Origin: JABDCI01 sp964475835 | Lineage (GTDB): Bacteria; Verrucomicrobiota; Verrucomicrobiia; JABWAM01 | Direction: 5' to 3' | NCBI GenBank assembly: GCA_964475835.1 | Contig: CAYYYL010000005.1 | Coordinates: forward strand, 60,923-124,922 | DNA: 64,000 bases | In this document: in pieces, positions 7,659-15,982 of the stretch | Layout: each line of letters begins with the position of its first letter | How positions within the stretch are numbered: position 1 is the first letter of the stretch | The notes under the pieces: model-generated | Seen by the model: only the letters and a program-made list of their open reading frames with translations | Told to the model about the DNA's origin: nothing | The model's database searches: none | Program-made: the position numbers and the translations under genes

Positions 7659-9374
7659 ATGCCCAAGCTTTTGAATCGACTTCCGAAACCACCCAAGCGT
7701 CGTTATGTTCCCACCGACTTGGACTGTTCCTGTCTGGAGGAGCTGGAGGGGATTTGTCGGGAGCTCCTCGCCCGGCCCCTTCCCAGTCTTCGATCCGTTC
7801 TGCGATGGTTTCGTGATACGGCGGAGTTCACGACGGTTCTCGAGGAATATGATTCCCTGGTTTATATCCGGAAGTCTGTCGATACGCGGGATAAGAAGGC
7901 TCAGGGGGCGTTTCTTCATCAGATCCAGCGTGTGCATCCCGGTCTCGCTCCGTACCGGGATAAACTGAATAAGCGGCTCCTGGATCATCCTCTGAGACGA
8001 AAATTTCCAAAAAGCTGGGACCGCATGTTGAGATCTCGGCAGAACGCCGTGGATTTGTTCCATGACGAAAACGTCCCTCTGGAGCGCCAGACGGAGGAGG
8101 TTTCCCAGGAATATTCCCAGTTGATGGGGGGACTCGAGGTTGTGTTTGAAGGTCGGAAACAGACCCTGATCCAGATGGGGGTCTATCTTGAAAGCCCCGA
8201 TCGCGCTCTGCGCCAGCGTGCATGGGAAACGGTGGCCCGGAGGCGGTTGAAGGAGAAGGAGAAGGTCGAGTCCATTTACGACCGGCTTGTGGAGCTTCGT
8301 CACCAGATCGCCGTGAACGCCGGTTTTTCCAATTTTCGAGACTTTTGTCATCTCAAGTACGACCGCTTCGATTACAGCCCGAAGGAATGTTTCCAATTCC
8401 ACAAGTCGGTGGAGGAGGTTGTCGTGCCTGCGGTTCGTGCCCTCCTGAAGAGGCGATCTCAGGAGATGCGGGTGCCCCGCATTCGTCCATGGGATCTTGC
8501 GGTTGATCCCCTGGGGCGGCGACCGTTGAAGCCTTTCCGGCAGGGCAGGGAACTTGCGGAACGGTGCCAGCGTGTATTTCAGCGGCTCGACCCTGTGTTG
8601 GGTCGGCAGTTCGCGACCATGCAGCGTCATGGGGTGCTGGACCTCGACAATCGTTCGGGCAAGGAGCCGGGAGGATACCAGACCACTTTGCCCGAGCGGA
8701 AGCTGCCCTTCATTTTTATGAATGCCGTGGGGCGGGACACGGATGTCCGCACACTTCTTCATGAAGGGGGACATGCCTTCCATATGCTCGCCTCATGTGA
8801 TTTGCCTGTGACGGACTATCGTCATGCGCCCACGGAGTTTTGTGAGGTTGCTTCCATGGGAATGGAGCTGATCGCCAATCGGGAGATTTCTGTCTTCTAT
8901 CCCGATTCCGAGGATGCTGTTCGCAGCACGCAATCCCTGCTGGAGGGCACCCTGGAAGTGATGCCCTGGGTGGCGACGATTGATGCGTTTCAGCACTGGG
9001 TGTACACCCATCCGCATCACTCCCGCAGTGAACGTGCACGGGAGTGGATGAATATCCGCGCCCGGTTTTCGGATGGTACGGACTGGAGTGGACTTGAGAC
9101 GATTGAGAAATCCCTCTGGCATCGGCAGCTGCATCTTTTCGGAATTCCCTTTTACTACATCGAATACGGAATCGCGCAAATGGGGGCGTGGATGGTGTGG
9201 CGCCGATCCCTCAAGGACCGTCGCGCCGCGCTGGGGGCCTACAAACAGGCGCTCAAGCTTGGCGGGAGTGTGGGGTTGCCGGCGCTATTCAAGGCTGCGG
9301 GAGGACGATTTGATTTCGGTGCCAGGACGATGAAGCCCCTTGTGGATACGGTGATGTCCCACTTGGGATTTTGA
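7659..9374 (+). CDS. M3 family oligoendopeptidase (PepF-like)
   Basis: This 571-residue protein is the typical length of M3 peptidases. It contains the zinc-binding HExxH site LLHEGGHAFH (His368, Glu369, His372), with the downstream metal ligand region APTEFCEVASMGMEL and the substrate-loop region PFYYIEYGIAQMGAWMVW. M3 enzymes are cytosolic zinc metallopeptidases that degrade short peptides; no signal peptide is visible here. It is monocistronic, between the dispersed repeat and the convergent redoxin gene. Confidence 0.92.
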   Translation: MPKLLNRLPKPPKRRYVPTDLDCSCLEELEGICRELLARPLPSLRSVLRWFRDTAEFTTVLEEYDSLVYIRKSVDTRDKKAQGAFLHQIQRVHPGLAPYRDKLNKRLLDHPLRRKFPKSWDRMLRSRQNAVDLFHDENVPLERQTEEVSQEYSQLMGGLEVVFEGRKQTLIQMGVYLESPDRALRQRAWETVARRRLKEKEKVESIYDRLVELRHQIAVNAGFSNFRDFCHLKYDRFDYSPKECFQFHKSVEEVVVPAVRALLKRRSQEMRVPRIRPWDLAVDPLGRRPLKPFRQGRELAERCQRVFQRLDPVLGRQFATMQRHGVLDLDNRSGKEPGGYQTTLPERKLPFIFMNAVGRDTDVRTLLHEGGHAFHMLASCDLPVTDYRHAPTEFCEVASMGMELIANREISVFYPDSEDAVRSTQSLLEGTLEVMPWVATIDAFQHWVYTHPHHSRSERAREWMNIRARFSDGTDWSGLETIEKSLWHRQLHLFGIPFYYIEYGIAQMGAWMVWRRSLKDRRAALGAYKQALKLGGSVGLPALFKAAGGRFDFGARTMKPLVDTVMSHLGF

Positions 9375-9423
9375 AAACAGACAAAATCTCAGCAACGCAG
9401 CCCGATTTTTTATAAGACAGTTT

Positions 9424-9996
9424 TTAGCGAATGGCTGAACCCAGAAAGAGCGCGTCCATTTGATCCGGGGATTTTCGGTTCTCCCTGGCAGCGGTGATTG
9501 CGTCGTCGAGATAGCGCCTTGTCACCCGGGTTTCATCCCGCCAGAAATCATCGATCCGGCCGCGATAACATACCTCCCAGTTCCGGTCGATGACGGCGAC
9601 GAGCGGGGTGTGATGAAGTTGAAGGCTTTTTGCCAGCCCATGGCGGGAATCCCAGTAGAGGGGCAGGTCGAGGTCCAGTTCGTTGAGTTTGGTGTGGATG
9701 AATTTGGGCTGGTCATCCGCGTTGCCCCCGATGAGGATCATTCGCACATCATGCTCTCTGTGGTTGTACCAAATTCCCTTGAGGCGTTCCCAATAGAGGG
9801 TGGTGACGGGGCATGTGGAGGCGACAAAGACCAGGACAAGCACTTCGGATTCCCCTTTGAGCTGGGACAGGGGAATCGTTTCATTCTTATCGTCAAGCAC
9901 TTGCAATGCGGAAAGGGGGGCGGCGCTGGCGGGATACAACGGGAGGAGGAGGGTCAGGATTGCCCCGCACATTATTCGTTTGAAAAGCCTCTCCAT
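9424..9996 (-). CDS. secreted thioredoxin-fold (redoxin/AhpC-TSA-like) protein
   Basis: A signal peptide (MERLFKRIMCGAILTLLLPL) is followed by a thioredoxin-like domain with the motif VASTCPVTTLYWERL, which carries a single Cys in the peroxidatic position. The cis-proline region HHTPLVAVIDRNWEVCYRGRIDD fits extracytoplasmic redoxins of the AhpC/TSA group. It lacks a CxxC, so peroxidase or tethered-redoxin roles are equally possible. The start is uncertain: ATG at 9996 has AGGA just upstream, and an in-frame ATG at 10020 would overlap the divergent MFS start (the ATG/CAT share two bases). The frame stays open to 10155, but that extension is unlikely. It is convergent with the M3 peptidase gene. 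Confidence 0.8.
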   Translation of the reverse strand: MERLFKRIMCGAILTLLLPLYPASAAPLSALQVLDDKNETIPLSQLKGESEVLVLVFVASTCPVTTLYWERLKGIWYNHREHDVRMILIGGNADDQPKFIHTKLNELDLDLPLYWDSRHGLAKSLQLHHTPLVAVIDRNWEVCYRGRIDDFWRDETRVTRRYLDDAITAARENRKSPDQMDALFLGSAIR

Positions 9997-10018
9997 TTTC
10001 CTGTTTGATCGATGATTC

Positions 10019-11320
10019 ATGCAAGCCGCTTCCGTTGCCTCACAAGCCCCTTTTCGGTCCACTTTGCGTGACCCGAATTTTTCAAAGCTCCTGGGCGGGC
10101 AGGTGATAGCAGCTTTTGGCGACCGAATCAACCAGACCGCATTGTTAAGCATCATTGTCTATCAACTGGGCAATACTTCCAAGTACAGCGCGGACATTAT
10201 TTTCTGGGGAGCTGTGCCCCAGGTCGCGCTGGGATTGTTTGCGGTGGCTCTGATTGACCGGTTTGAACGGAAAAAAATCCTGATCGCATCCGATTTGAGC
10301 CGTTCGGTCCTTGCGCTTGCCCTTCCGCTTCTTTGGTTTGGAATTCATCACCACTACGTTATTTATGGAGTGACCTTTTTGATGGGTACTTTCAGCGCCT
10401 TGTTTGCCCCTGCACGCCTGGCGATCATGCCCAATCTGGTGCCGCAAAGGATTCTTCTCCCGGCGAATGCAATTTCCTCCCAGGCCGGGACGGTTGCTTC
10501 CCTTGCGGCCATGCCGATAGCGGGTTGGATTGTTGAAAATCTGGGGATTGCTCCGAGTTTTGTGATCAATTCGGTGACTTATGTCATGTCGGCGATGCTG
10601 ATCTGGAGGCTGTGTCCCCGTGCGGAAACCGGCGATGCCCTTCCTCACGTCCGGCAGCATCCACTGGATGACTTTCGTGGAGGGCTTTCCTACATGGTCC
10701 GGGATCCCTTTGTATTCTTCTTCGTCATTTTTTCGGCGATGATGCAGATGATGGGCGGTGTTTTTTTTGTCTGCTTCCTCACCTATGCGATTGAGATTTT
10801 GGGGCAGACCGTGGGTGGTGCGAATCTGCTTTTCGGAACCGTGGGGCTGGGTATGGCGCTGGGGGCCATCTGGCTCATCTGCAATCCCCGGTGGGGCGAG
10901 TGGTTTCTCTGGCCCATGTTGATGTCCGCGTGCTCGGGGGTGGGGCCCATACTCCTGAGTATCATATATGTCCCCTGGACGGCGGCGGGCGTGCTCCTTC
11001 TGACAGGATTTGCCGGGGTCATGGCATCCGTTCCCGTCGACACCTTTCTTCAGCGTCATGTTCCGGATGCGTTTCGGGGTCGTGTTTTTGTGGCGAGAGG
11101 CGTGCTTGCGGGGACCGGGTTTCTTATTTCCCTCCAGTTTTCGAAGGCGTTTATTTTTCACTTTGGAGCGCTCGACGCCTTGAAGTGGTTGGGCATTGCC
11201 ATGACGTGCCTGGGAGTGTTTTCGATCCTTCTGGCACGTGCCCTCCATTCGATTCTGTCACGAAAGGCACCGCTTTCATTTTCCATTCATCCAATTCACA
11301 CCCATCCTGTTGAACTATGA
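10019..11320 (+). CDS. MFS transporter
   Basis: This 433-residue protein has about 12 hydrophobic segments and typical MFS features: an N-terminal GDRINQTALLSIIVYQLG helix, the loop ALIDRFERKKILIASDLSR after TM2 (an MFS motif A-like D-R-x-x-R/K-K loop), and GTFSALFAPARLAIMPNLV. It resembles the group containing LplT and macrolide-efflux-like permeases; the substrate is unknown. It begins a chain of overlapping genes (4-nt overlap with RidA) and its start touches that of the divergent redoxin gene. Confidence 0.88.
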   Translation: MQAASVASQAPFRSTLRDPNFSKLLGGQVIAAFGDRINQTALLSIIVYQLGNTSKYSADIIFWGAVPQVALGLFAVALIDRFERKKILIASDLSRSVLALALPLLWFGIHHHYVIYGVTFLMGTFSALFAPARLAIMPNLVPQRILLPANAISSQAGTVASLAAMPIAGWIVENLGIAPSFVINSVTYVMSAMLIWRLCPRAETGDALPHVRQHPLDDFRGGLSYMVRDPFVFFFVIFSAMMQMMGGVFFVCFLTYAIEILGQTVGGANLLFGTVGLGMALGAIWLICNPRWGEWFLWPMLMSACSGVGPILLSIIYVPWTAAGVLLLTGFAGVMASVPVDTFLQRHVPDAFRGRVFVARGVLAGTGFLISLQFSKAFIFHFGALDALKWLGIAMTCLGVFSILLARALHSILSRKAPLSFSIHPIHTHPVEL

Positions 11321-11712
11321 AAACCGTCATCCATCAAATTCCCAACGGACCCAAGGCTGCCGGACCCTACTCCCTCGGTGTGATCGCTGAGGGGAAATTT
11401 CTTTTTGTATCCGGCCAGGTTCCCTTCAACCCGGCCACGGGAAAGGTGGAGCGGGGATCTATTGAGGAGCAGACGCAACTGGTCTTGAATAATCTGAAGA
11501 CCATCATTGAGGCTGCCGGGGCCCGGATTGAAAACACGGTCAGTTGCCGGGTCTATCTTCAGCCATTTGATACCCAGACCTTTCCGAAAATGAATGAAGT
11601 CTACGCGAAGTTTTGGGGGGCCAATCCTCCCACACGAACGACCATCGGGTGTCAGTTGTTGAATTGTGATGTGGAGATGGACTGTGTGGTGGCATTGGAT
11701 ATATCCCGATGA
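11317..11712 (+). CDS. ridA: RidA family enamine/imine deaminase
   Basis: This 131-residue protein is the canonical RidA/YjgF length. Signature elements are AAGPYSLGVIAEGKFLFVSGQ near the N-terminus, the arginine-bearing ENTVSCRVYLQPF (in the position of the catalytic Arg105 of E. coli RidA) and the C-terminal NPPTRTTIGCQLL. RidA hydrolyses reactive 2-aminoacrylate and related enamines released by PLP enzymes. It overlaps both neighbours by 4 nt, so it is translationally coupled to the MFS and amidohydrolase genes. Downstream in the same run are a PLP enzyme (bioF) and ilvD, both plausible physiological contexts. Confidence 0.92.
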   Translation: MKTVIHQIPNGPKAAGPYSLGVIAEGKFLFVSGQVPFNPATGKVERGSIEEQTQLVLNNLKTIIEAAGARIENTVSCRVYLQPFDTQTFPKMNEVYAKFWGANPPTRTTIGCQLLNCDVEMDCVVALDISR

Positions 11713-12893
11713 GAATCCGTTCCAAATGGCTGGTGGACCGCGATCTGCGGATTCACAAAAATAAATTCGTCGAAACGGGGGATGGCCACGGTGAGATGGA
11801 TCTTGGGGATGCGATCCTCATGCCCGGGCTCGTCAACGCCCACTGTCACCTGGACTACACGGATATGAGGTGGAGGATTGCCCCGCCCCATGGATTTACG
11901 GAGTGGATCGAGGAAATCACCGCTCTCAAGCGTTCCTGGAAGGAGGAGGACTACATCCAGTCCATTGGAGTGGGAATGCGCGAGGCACTCGAATTTGGAA
12001 CCACATGCATGGGTAACTGGATTTGTGTTCCCCAGGTGATGTCGGGTTTGATTCACTCCCCGATGCGTATCTGGTGGTTTTGGGAGCAGATCGCATTTCG
12101 TGCCAACAACGAACTCCCGGATTGGACAAACTGGCCTGCTCAGGCGTCGGCCGGATCATCGTCATGGCATGGGGCCCTTGCACCGCATGCTCCGTATACC
12201 TGTCGCGAGGAAATTGTGAAAAAAATCCGCGAATGGAGCGGAGAGCATGGGATGCCCTGGAGCATTCACGTAGGGGAATCCGTGGAGGAAAATGAAATGT
12301 TCACAAGCAGGAAGGGAACGCTGCACGATCTTTTGGAAAAATCCCGCCGTCCCATGGATGATTGCGGCGGGGGGACTCCGATCCAGTGGTTGCTCCCTCA
12401 ATTGAAGGCGACGACTTCCCCGGCGCTGCTGGTCCATGGGAATACGGCCACGACCGGGGACTTGAAGCTTCTGGCCGGGGTTGTCCGCCGTTCCAAGCAA
12501 AAAATCTCGGTGGCGCATTGTCCCCGTTCTCGACGATATTTTTCCCATCCGGAATTTCCTCTGAAGGAATTTCTCAAACGGAAGATTCCTGTTTGCCTCG
12601 GAACAGACAGCCTTGCGTCGAACAGCAATCTCTCCATGTTTGAAGAGATGAACCTGGTTGCCCGACAGTGGCCGGATCTGGACCGAAGGGAGATTGTGGC
12701 CATGTCCACCTTCCAGGGAGCTGAAGCCCTTGGGGTTTCCCATGAAAAATGGAGTGAATGGCAGGATTGGATTGCGATTCCATGTGACACTTCCGATCGA
12801 CGGCAGATCTGGGAGGCGATCTCCCACTTTACCGGAAGACCCTTCTTTGTTATGATTGATGGCCAGACTATTTTTAAAGGGAGTCTTATATGA
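11709..12893 (+). CDS. metal-dependent amidohydrolase (MtaD/TrzN-like deaminase family)
   Basis: This 394-residue protein has the amidohydrolase metal motif His45-Cys-His47 (PGLVNAHCHLDYTDM), a second His in SIHVGES, the third-strand His in SVAHCPRSRRYF and the catalytic Asp in CLGTDSLASNSNLSMFEEM. The order and spacing match the cyclic-deaminase branch (S-adenosylhomocysteine/methylthioadenosine or guanine-type deaminases), but the substrate is not fixed by sequence. It overlaps the ridA stop and the next start by 4 nt each. Coupling with RidA suggests handling of a reactive nitrogen metabolite (inference). Confidence 0.88.
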   Translation: MRIRSKWLVDRDLRIHKNKFVETGDGHGEMDLGDAILMPGLVNAHCHLDYTDMRWRIAPPHGFTEWIEEITALKRSWKEEDYIQSIGVGMREALEFGTTCMGNWICVPQVMSGLIHSPMRIWWFWEQIAFRANNELPDWTNWPAQASAGSSSWHGALAPHAPYTCREEIVKKIREWSGEHGMPWSIHVGESVEENEMFTSRKGTLHDLLEKSRRPMDDCGGGTPIQWLLPQLKATTSPALLVHGNTATTGDLKLLAGVVRRSKQKISVAHCPRSRRYFSHPEFPLKEFLKRKIPVCLGTDSLASNSNLSMFEEMNLVARQWPDLDRREIVAMSTFQGAEALGVSHEKWSEWQDWIAIPCDTSDRRQIWEAISHFTGRPFFVMIDGQTIFKGSLI

Positions 12894-13438
12894 AACTTTG
12901 GATCGCGTTCCTTTGCCTGTTATTTGCGGTTGTAAATATGGCGAGGGCCCAGGCTCCCAAGGGTCCGGCTGAAGATTCTGATTTTGTGGAGGCGCGCCGT
13001 TTGTTCTGGTCTGGCCAGTACTCGGAATCCGAAAAGATGTTTCAGGAATATCTGGAAGGGCATCCCAATCATGAGGCCACCCGCAGTTTTCTCCAAATGA
13101 TCGCCCAATCGCGCATCTATAATCCGACCAAAATCGATGAAACCCGCGTGCGGTTGGGACAGATCCGAATCCCGAAGGTGGAGTTTCGGGATGCGGAGTG
13201 GAAGAAGGTGATTGCTTATCTCCAGAGTGCGGCCAATCCCAAGGTGGATGGCAAGGACCCCGAGAAATTCATCAACTTCATCAGCATGCTTCCGTCCAAC
13301 TATTCATCGAAGATCACCGTCAATTTGCAGAATGTGACTCTTCTGGAAGCCATCGATAAGATCACCCAACCCGTAGGACTTCGTTTTGTCATCGATACCT
13401 ACGCGGTGATCATCGATCTGCCCGAGGTCAGGAAGTGA
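12890..13438 (+). CDS. secreted STN-domain-like protein, function unknown
   Basis: This 182-residue protein has a signal peptide (MKLWIAFLCLLFAVVNMARA). It then has a short TPR-like helix pair (EARRLFWSGQYSESEKMFQEY) and a C-terminal part ITVNLQNVTLLEAIDKITQ...LRFVIDTYAVIIDLP. That part has the beta-alpha-beta pattern of secretin/TonB short N-terminal (STN) domains: non-covalent strand, LLEAI helix, then a strand. No secretin channel is present. It overlaps its neighbours by 4 nt at each end. The domain call is by pattern only. Confidence 0.7.
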   Translation: MKLWIAFLCLLFAVVNMARAQAPKGPAEDSDFVEARRLFWSGQYSESEKMFQEYLEGHPNHEATRSFLQMIAQSRIYNPTKIDETRVRLGQIRIPKVEFRDAEWKKVIAYLQSAANPKVDGKDPEKFINFISMLPSNYSSKITVNLQNVTLLEAIDKITQPVGLRFVIDTYAVIIDLPEVRK

Positions 13439-14145
13439 CGGATTCTCCGCTCCCGGTGGCGTTGGTGTTGGGAGCGACAGGCGCCCTGGGTTCGGTGGTG
13501 ATGGAGACTTTTGCGAAACGAGGTCATCGTGTTCTTGGAACGGGCTTTCGCAGGAGCCCCAAAAACGCCCCCGGATTTCAACTGGATGCCACTTCGCCGG
13601 AGGGGGTGATGCTCCTTCAAGAATGGCTGGGGCGTGAGACAGCCCGGATTGATGTGGCGGTTCACTGTATTGGCCTGAATCACGACGCCCTGCTTTCAAG
13701 GATGACGGATGCGGATTGGACTGGGGTCCTGAGCACGCATCTGAAGTCTGCCTTCCTGCTTTCCAAAATGTTGATTGCCCGAATGGTAAAACAGCGTTCA
13801 GGGCATTTGATATTCGTGGTTTCATGGGCCGGCCTTGCGGGCCGTGCGGGACAGGGGAACTATTCCGCGGCGAAGGCGGGAGTGATCGGTCTCGCCCAAT
13901 CCATCGCTCGGGAATACGCGTCGCGCGGAATCCTTGCCAACGCGATCATTCCCGGAGTCTTTGCCAGTCCGATGACGGAGGGGTTGGATGAAAAACAGGT
14001 GGAGAACCTATGGGGAAATTCTGCGTTAAAGGAGTTTGCGGATTTGAATGAAATCGCCGGATTTATCGTCCATCTGGCCGGAATGAAAAAGGTGACCGGT
14101 CAGGTGTTTCATCTGGATGGACGTATATCTCCCGTGATGGGGTGA
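13435..14145 (+). CDS. short-chain dehydrogenase/reductase (FabG-like)
   Basis: This 236-residue protein starts at GTG (13435, overlapping the previous stop). It has the Rossmann glycine motif LGATGALGSVV, and catalytic Ser and Tyr-x3-Lys in VVSWAGLAGRAGQGNYSAAK. The C-terminus with VTGQVFHLDGRISPVMG is typical of the 3-oxoacyl-ACP reductase branch. Being directly upstream of bioF, it might reduce an acyl intermediate, but it could equally be a sugar or alcohol dehydrogenase. Confidence 0.88.
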   Translation: MTDSPLPVALVLGATGALGSVVMETFAKRGHRVLGTGFRRSPKNAPGFQLDATSPEGVMLLQEWLGRETARIDVAVHCIGLNHDALLSRMTDADWTGVLSTHLKSAFLLSKMLIARMVKQRSGHLIFVVSWAGLAGRAGQGNYSAAKAGVIGLAQSIAREYASRGILANAIIPGVFASPMTEGLDEKQVENLWGNSALKEFADLNEIAGFIVHLAGMKKVTGQVFHLDGRISPVMG

Positions 14146-14162
14146 ATTCGATGCAAATGTTG

Positions 14163-14316
14163 AACCACAAAGGCACAGAGCTCGTGAAAAGAAGCGGCCA
14201 GAATGCCAAAAACGTTTCGCTTCGGCATTCTGGCATTCCACAGCCCTTTCCTTTGCATCTTCGCGCCTTTGGGAGAGACCCCTCTGCTTTTCTGCTCTGT
14301 GTCTCTGTGATTTTTT
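14163..14316. repeat. palindromic MITE-like element abutting the bioF start codon
   Basis: The left end is AACCACAAAGGCACAGAG (14163-14180). The right end, CTCTGTGTCTCTGTGATTTT (from 14295), is its imperfect inverted copy. Inside lies a perfect 10-bp hairpin, CCAGAATGCC (14198-14207) and GGCATTCTGG (14224-14233). The element occupies nearly the whole gap between the SDR and bioF, ending one base before the bioF ATG. ORFs across it look spurious. Confidence 0.7.
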
Positions 14317-15462
14317 ATGCGCTCTCTTAAACAGTTTTGTCAGCAGCGGCTCGAGGAGGCCGAAAGGGATGGCTTGCACCGCACGTTGCGCGCGTGGGAA
14401 TGGAAGGATTCGCGAACGCTCGTGCTTGATGGAAAAGTTCTCCTTAATTTTGCGTCCAACGACTATCTCGGACTTTCCACGCATCCGAAAATTCTGAGTG
14501 CCTTCTCCGCTGGGGTGACAGGCGCGACGGCTTCGCGACTTCTTCCCGGCAACCACACCGCCTACCGTGAACTCGAAAGGGAGCTGGCTCATTTTAAGAA
14601 ACTTCCATCCGCGCTTGTGTTCTCAAGCGGCTATTCCGCGGCCATGGGAACGATTCCCGCACTTGTGGGTGAATCCGATTTTGTGGTCGTGGATAAACTG
14701 GCGCACGCGTGTCTCGTCGATGGTGCACGTCTTTCCGGTGCCACGCTCCGCATCTTTCCACACAACAACATGAGGCGTTGCGAGGAGATACTCCGCTCGT
14801 GCCGGTGCTCCGATCCGAAAGCGAAGATCCTTCTCGTCACGGAATCCGTCTTTTCGATGGACGGCGATCTTGCGCCCCTGGTGGAACTTGTGGAGTTGAA
14901 GAAAAAATACGGAGCCTGGTTGATGGTGGACGAGGCTCATGCCACAGGCGTCCTTGGTAAACATGGTCGTGGCGGGGCGGAACATTTTGGCGTGGAGGAG
15001 GAGGTGGATGTGTCTATGGGAACCCTGTCGAAGGCGCTCGCATGTGTGGGTGGATTTATTGCGGGCTCAGTTGAGTTGAAGGAATGGCTGGTGAACCGCG
15101 CCCGAAGCATGTTGTTTTCCACCGGTCTGCCGCCGGGGGTATGTCAGGCGGCGACAGCGGCTCTTCGCGTGGTGCGTGATGAACCGGAGCGTCGGGAACA
15201 ATTGTGGGAGAATGTTCATGTTCTGGGGGAGGGATTTAAAATGAAATTGGAATCCCCCATCGTCCCGATCGTCATCGGCGATGAACGCGCCTGCATGAAA
15301 AAAGCGGACTGGCTTCGGGAACAGGGAGTGATGGTTCCCGCGATCCGCTATCCAACGGTGGGACGGGGAAAGGCGCGCCTGCGCATCAGTCTGAATGCGG
15401 CGCATACAATGGATGATTTACAATTTCTAAAGGATGTCATGATATCTTCGCATGAGTGCTGA
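14317..15462 (+). CDS. bioF: 8-amino-7-oxononanoate synthase (BioF) family PLP enzyme
   Basis: This 381-residue protein belongs to the alpha-oxoamine synthase fold. It shows NFASNDYLGLSTHP, the glycine-rich GATASRLLPGNHTAYRELE, VDEAHATGVLGKHGRG and the PLP-binding lysine K239 in MGTLSKALACVGGFIAG. BioF condenses pimeloyl-ACP/CoA with alanine in biotin synthesis. The close paralogues KBL and ALAS share these motifs, but the length and N-terminus (RSLKQFCQQRLEEAERDGL) suit BioF. No Shine-Dalgarno precedes the ATG because a palindromic repeat ends immediately before it. No other bio genes are in view. Confidence 0.85.
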   Translation: MRSLKQFCQQRLEEAERDGLHRTLRAWEWKDSRTLVLDGKVLLNFASNDYLGLSTHPKILSAFSAGVTGATASRLLPGNHTAYRELERELAHFKKLPSALVFSSGYSAAMGTIPALVGESDFVVVDKLAHACLVDGARLSGATLRIFPHNNMRRCEEILRSCRCSDPKAKILLVTESVFSMDGDLAPLVELVELKKKYGAWLMVDEAHATGVLGKHGRGGAEHFGVEEEVDVSMGTLSKALACVGGFIAGSVELKEWLVNRARSMLFSTGLPPGVCQAATAALRVVRDEPERREQLWENVHVLGEGFKMKLESPIVPIVIGDERACMKKADWLREQGVMVPAIRYPTVGRGKARLRISLNAAHTMDDLQFLKDVMISSHEC

Positions 15463-15895
15463 ACAGCATTCCATCAAGGCAGGCTGGATGCTCATTTGGG
15501 CATATTATTGGGCGACCCCACTCTTTCTCCTCCTGGATCTGTGGCTTGGAATCGAGATTCGGGTTTCCGCTTTCATTGATAACCCGGTCTATCGAATGGC
15601 CTATTACACCTTTTGCTTTTTCTGTTTGGGGTTTGTTCACTGGAAACCTTCGTTCTCTCCGTATATCGGATTTCTGGAATCCCTGGGTAACATCTTGATT
15701 CTGATCTTTGGAATGTGGATGCCCCTGGTTGCCATGACCCATCAAGCGGCGAACGATCAGCTAATCGTCAATCCCATAACCAAGCAAATGATCATAAATT
15801 TTATTATAAGCGGCGGAATGGGGCTGAATTCATTTTACCAGTGCCTTTTGGATATGGGGCTTCGAAAGCCGAGATTTAAGTCCATACCTCTTTGA
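15452..15895 (+). CDS. small multi-TM protein, function unknown
   Basis: This 147-residue protein starts inside the bioF 3' end (11-nt overlap). It has four predicted membrane segments (about 12-32, 46-64, 72-95 and 112-130). There is no recognisable family. Its overlap with bioF implies co-translation. A membrane role in substrate uptake is possible but unsupported. Confidence 0.6.
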   Translation: MSAEQHSIKAGWMLIWAYYWATPLFLLLDLWLGIEIRVSAFIDNPVYRMAYYTFCFFCLGFVHWKPSFSPYIGFLESLGNILILIFGMWMPLVAMTHQAANDQLIVNPITKQMIINFIISGGMGLNSFYQCLLDMGLRKPRFKSIPL

Positions 15896-15982
15896 CCCTT
15901 GGGCGAAAGTCCATCGATCCATCTTCAGAACCGGCTTCTGGCTTGAATCCTGTGTCCATCTGTTTCATCATTTTTAACTCCT

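Noticed and set aside
7650..8783. 377-codon minus-strand open frame
   Set aside because: Antisense shadow of the M3 peptidase gene, whose HEGGH motif and full length are decisive.
14142..14330. 62-codon ORF between SDR and bioF
   Set aside because: It lies across a palindromic repeat element and has no protein-like composition.
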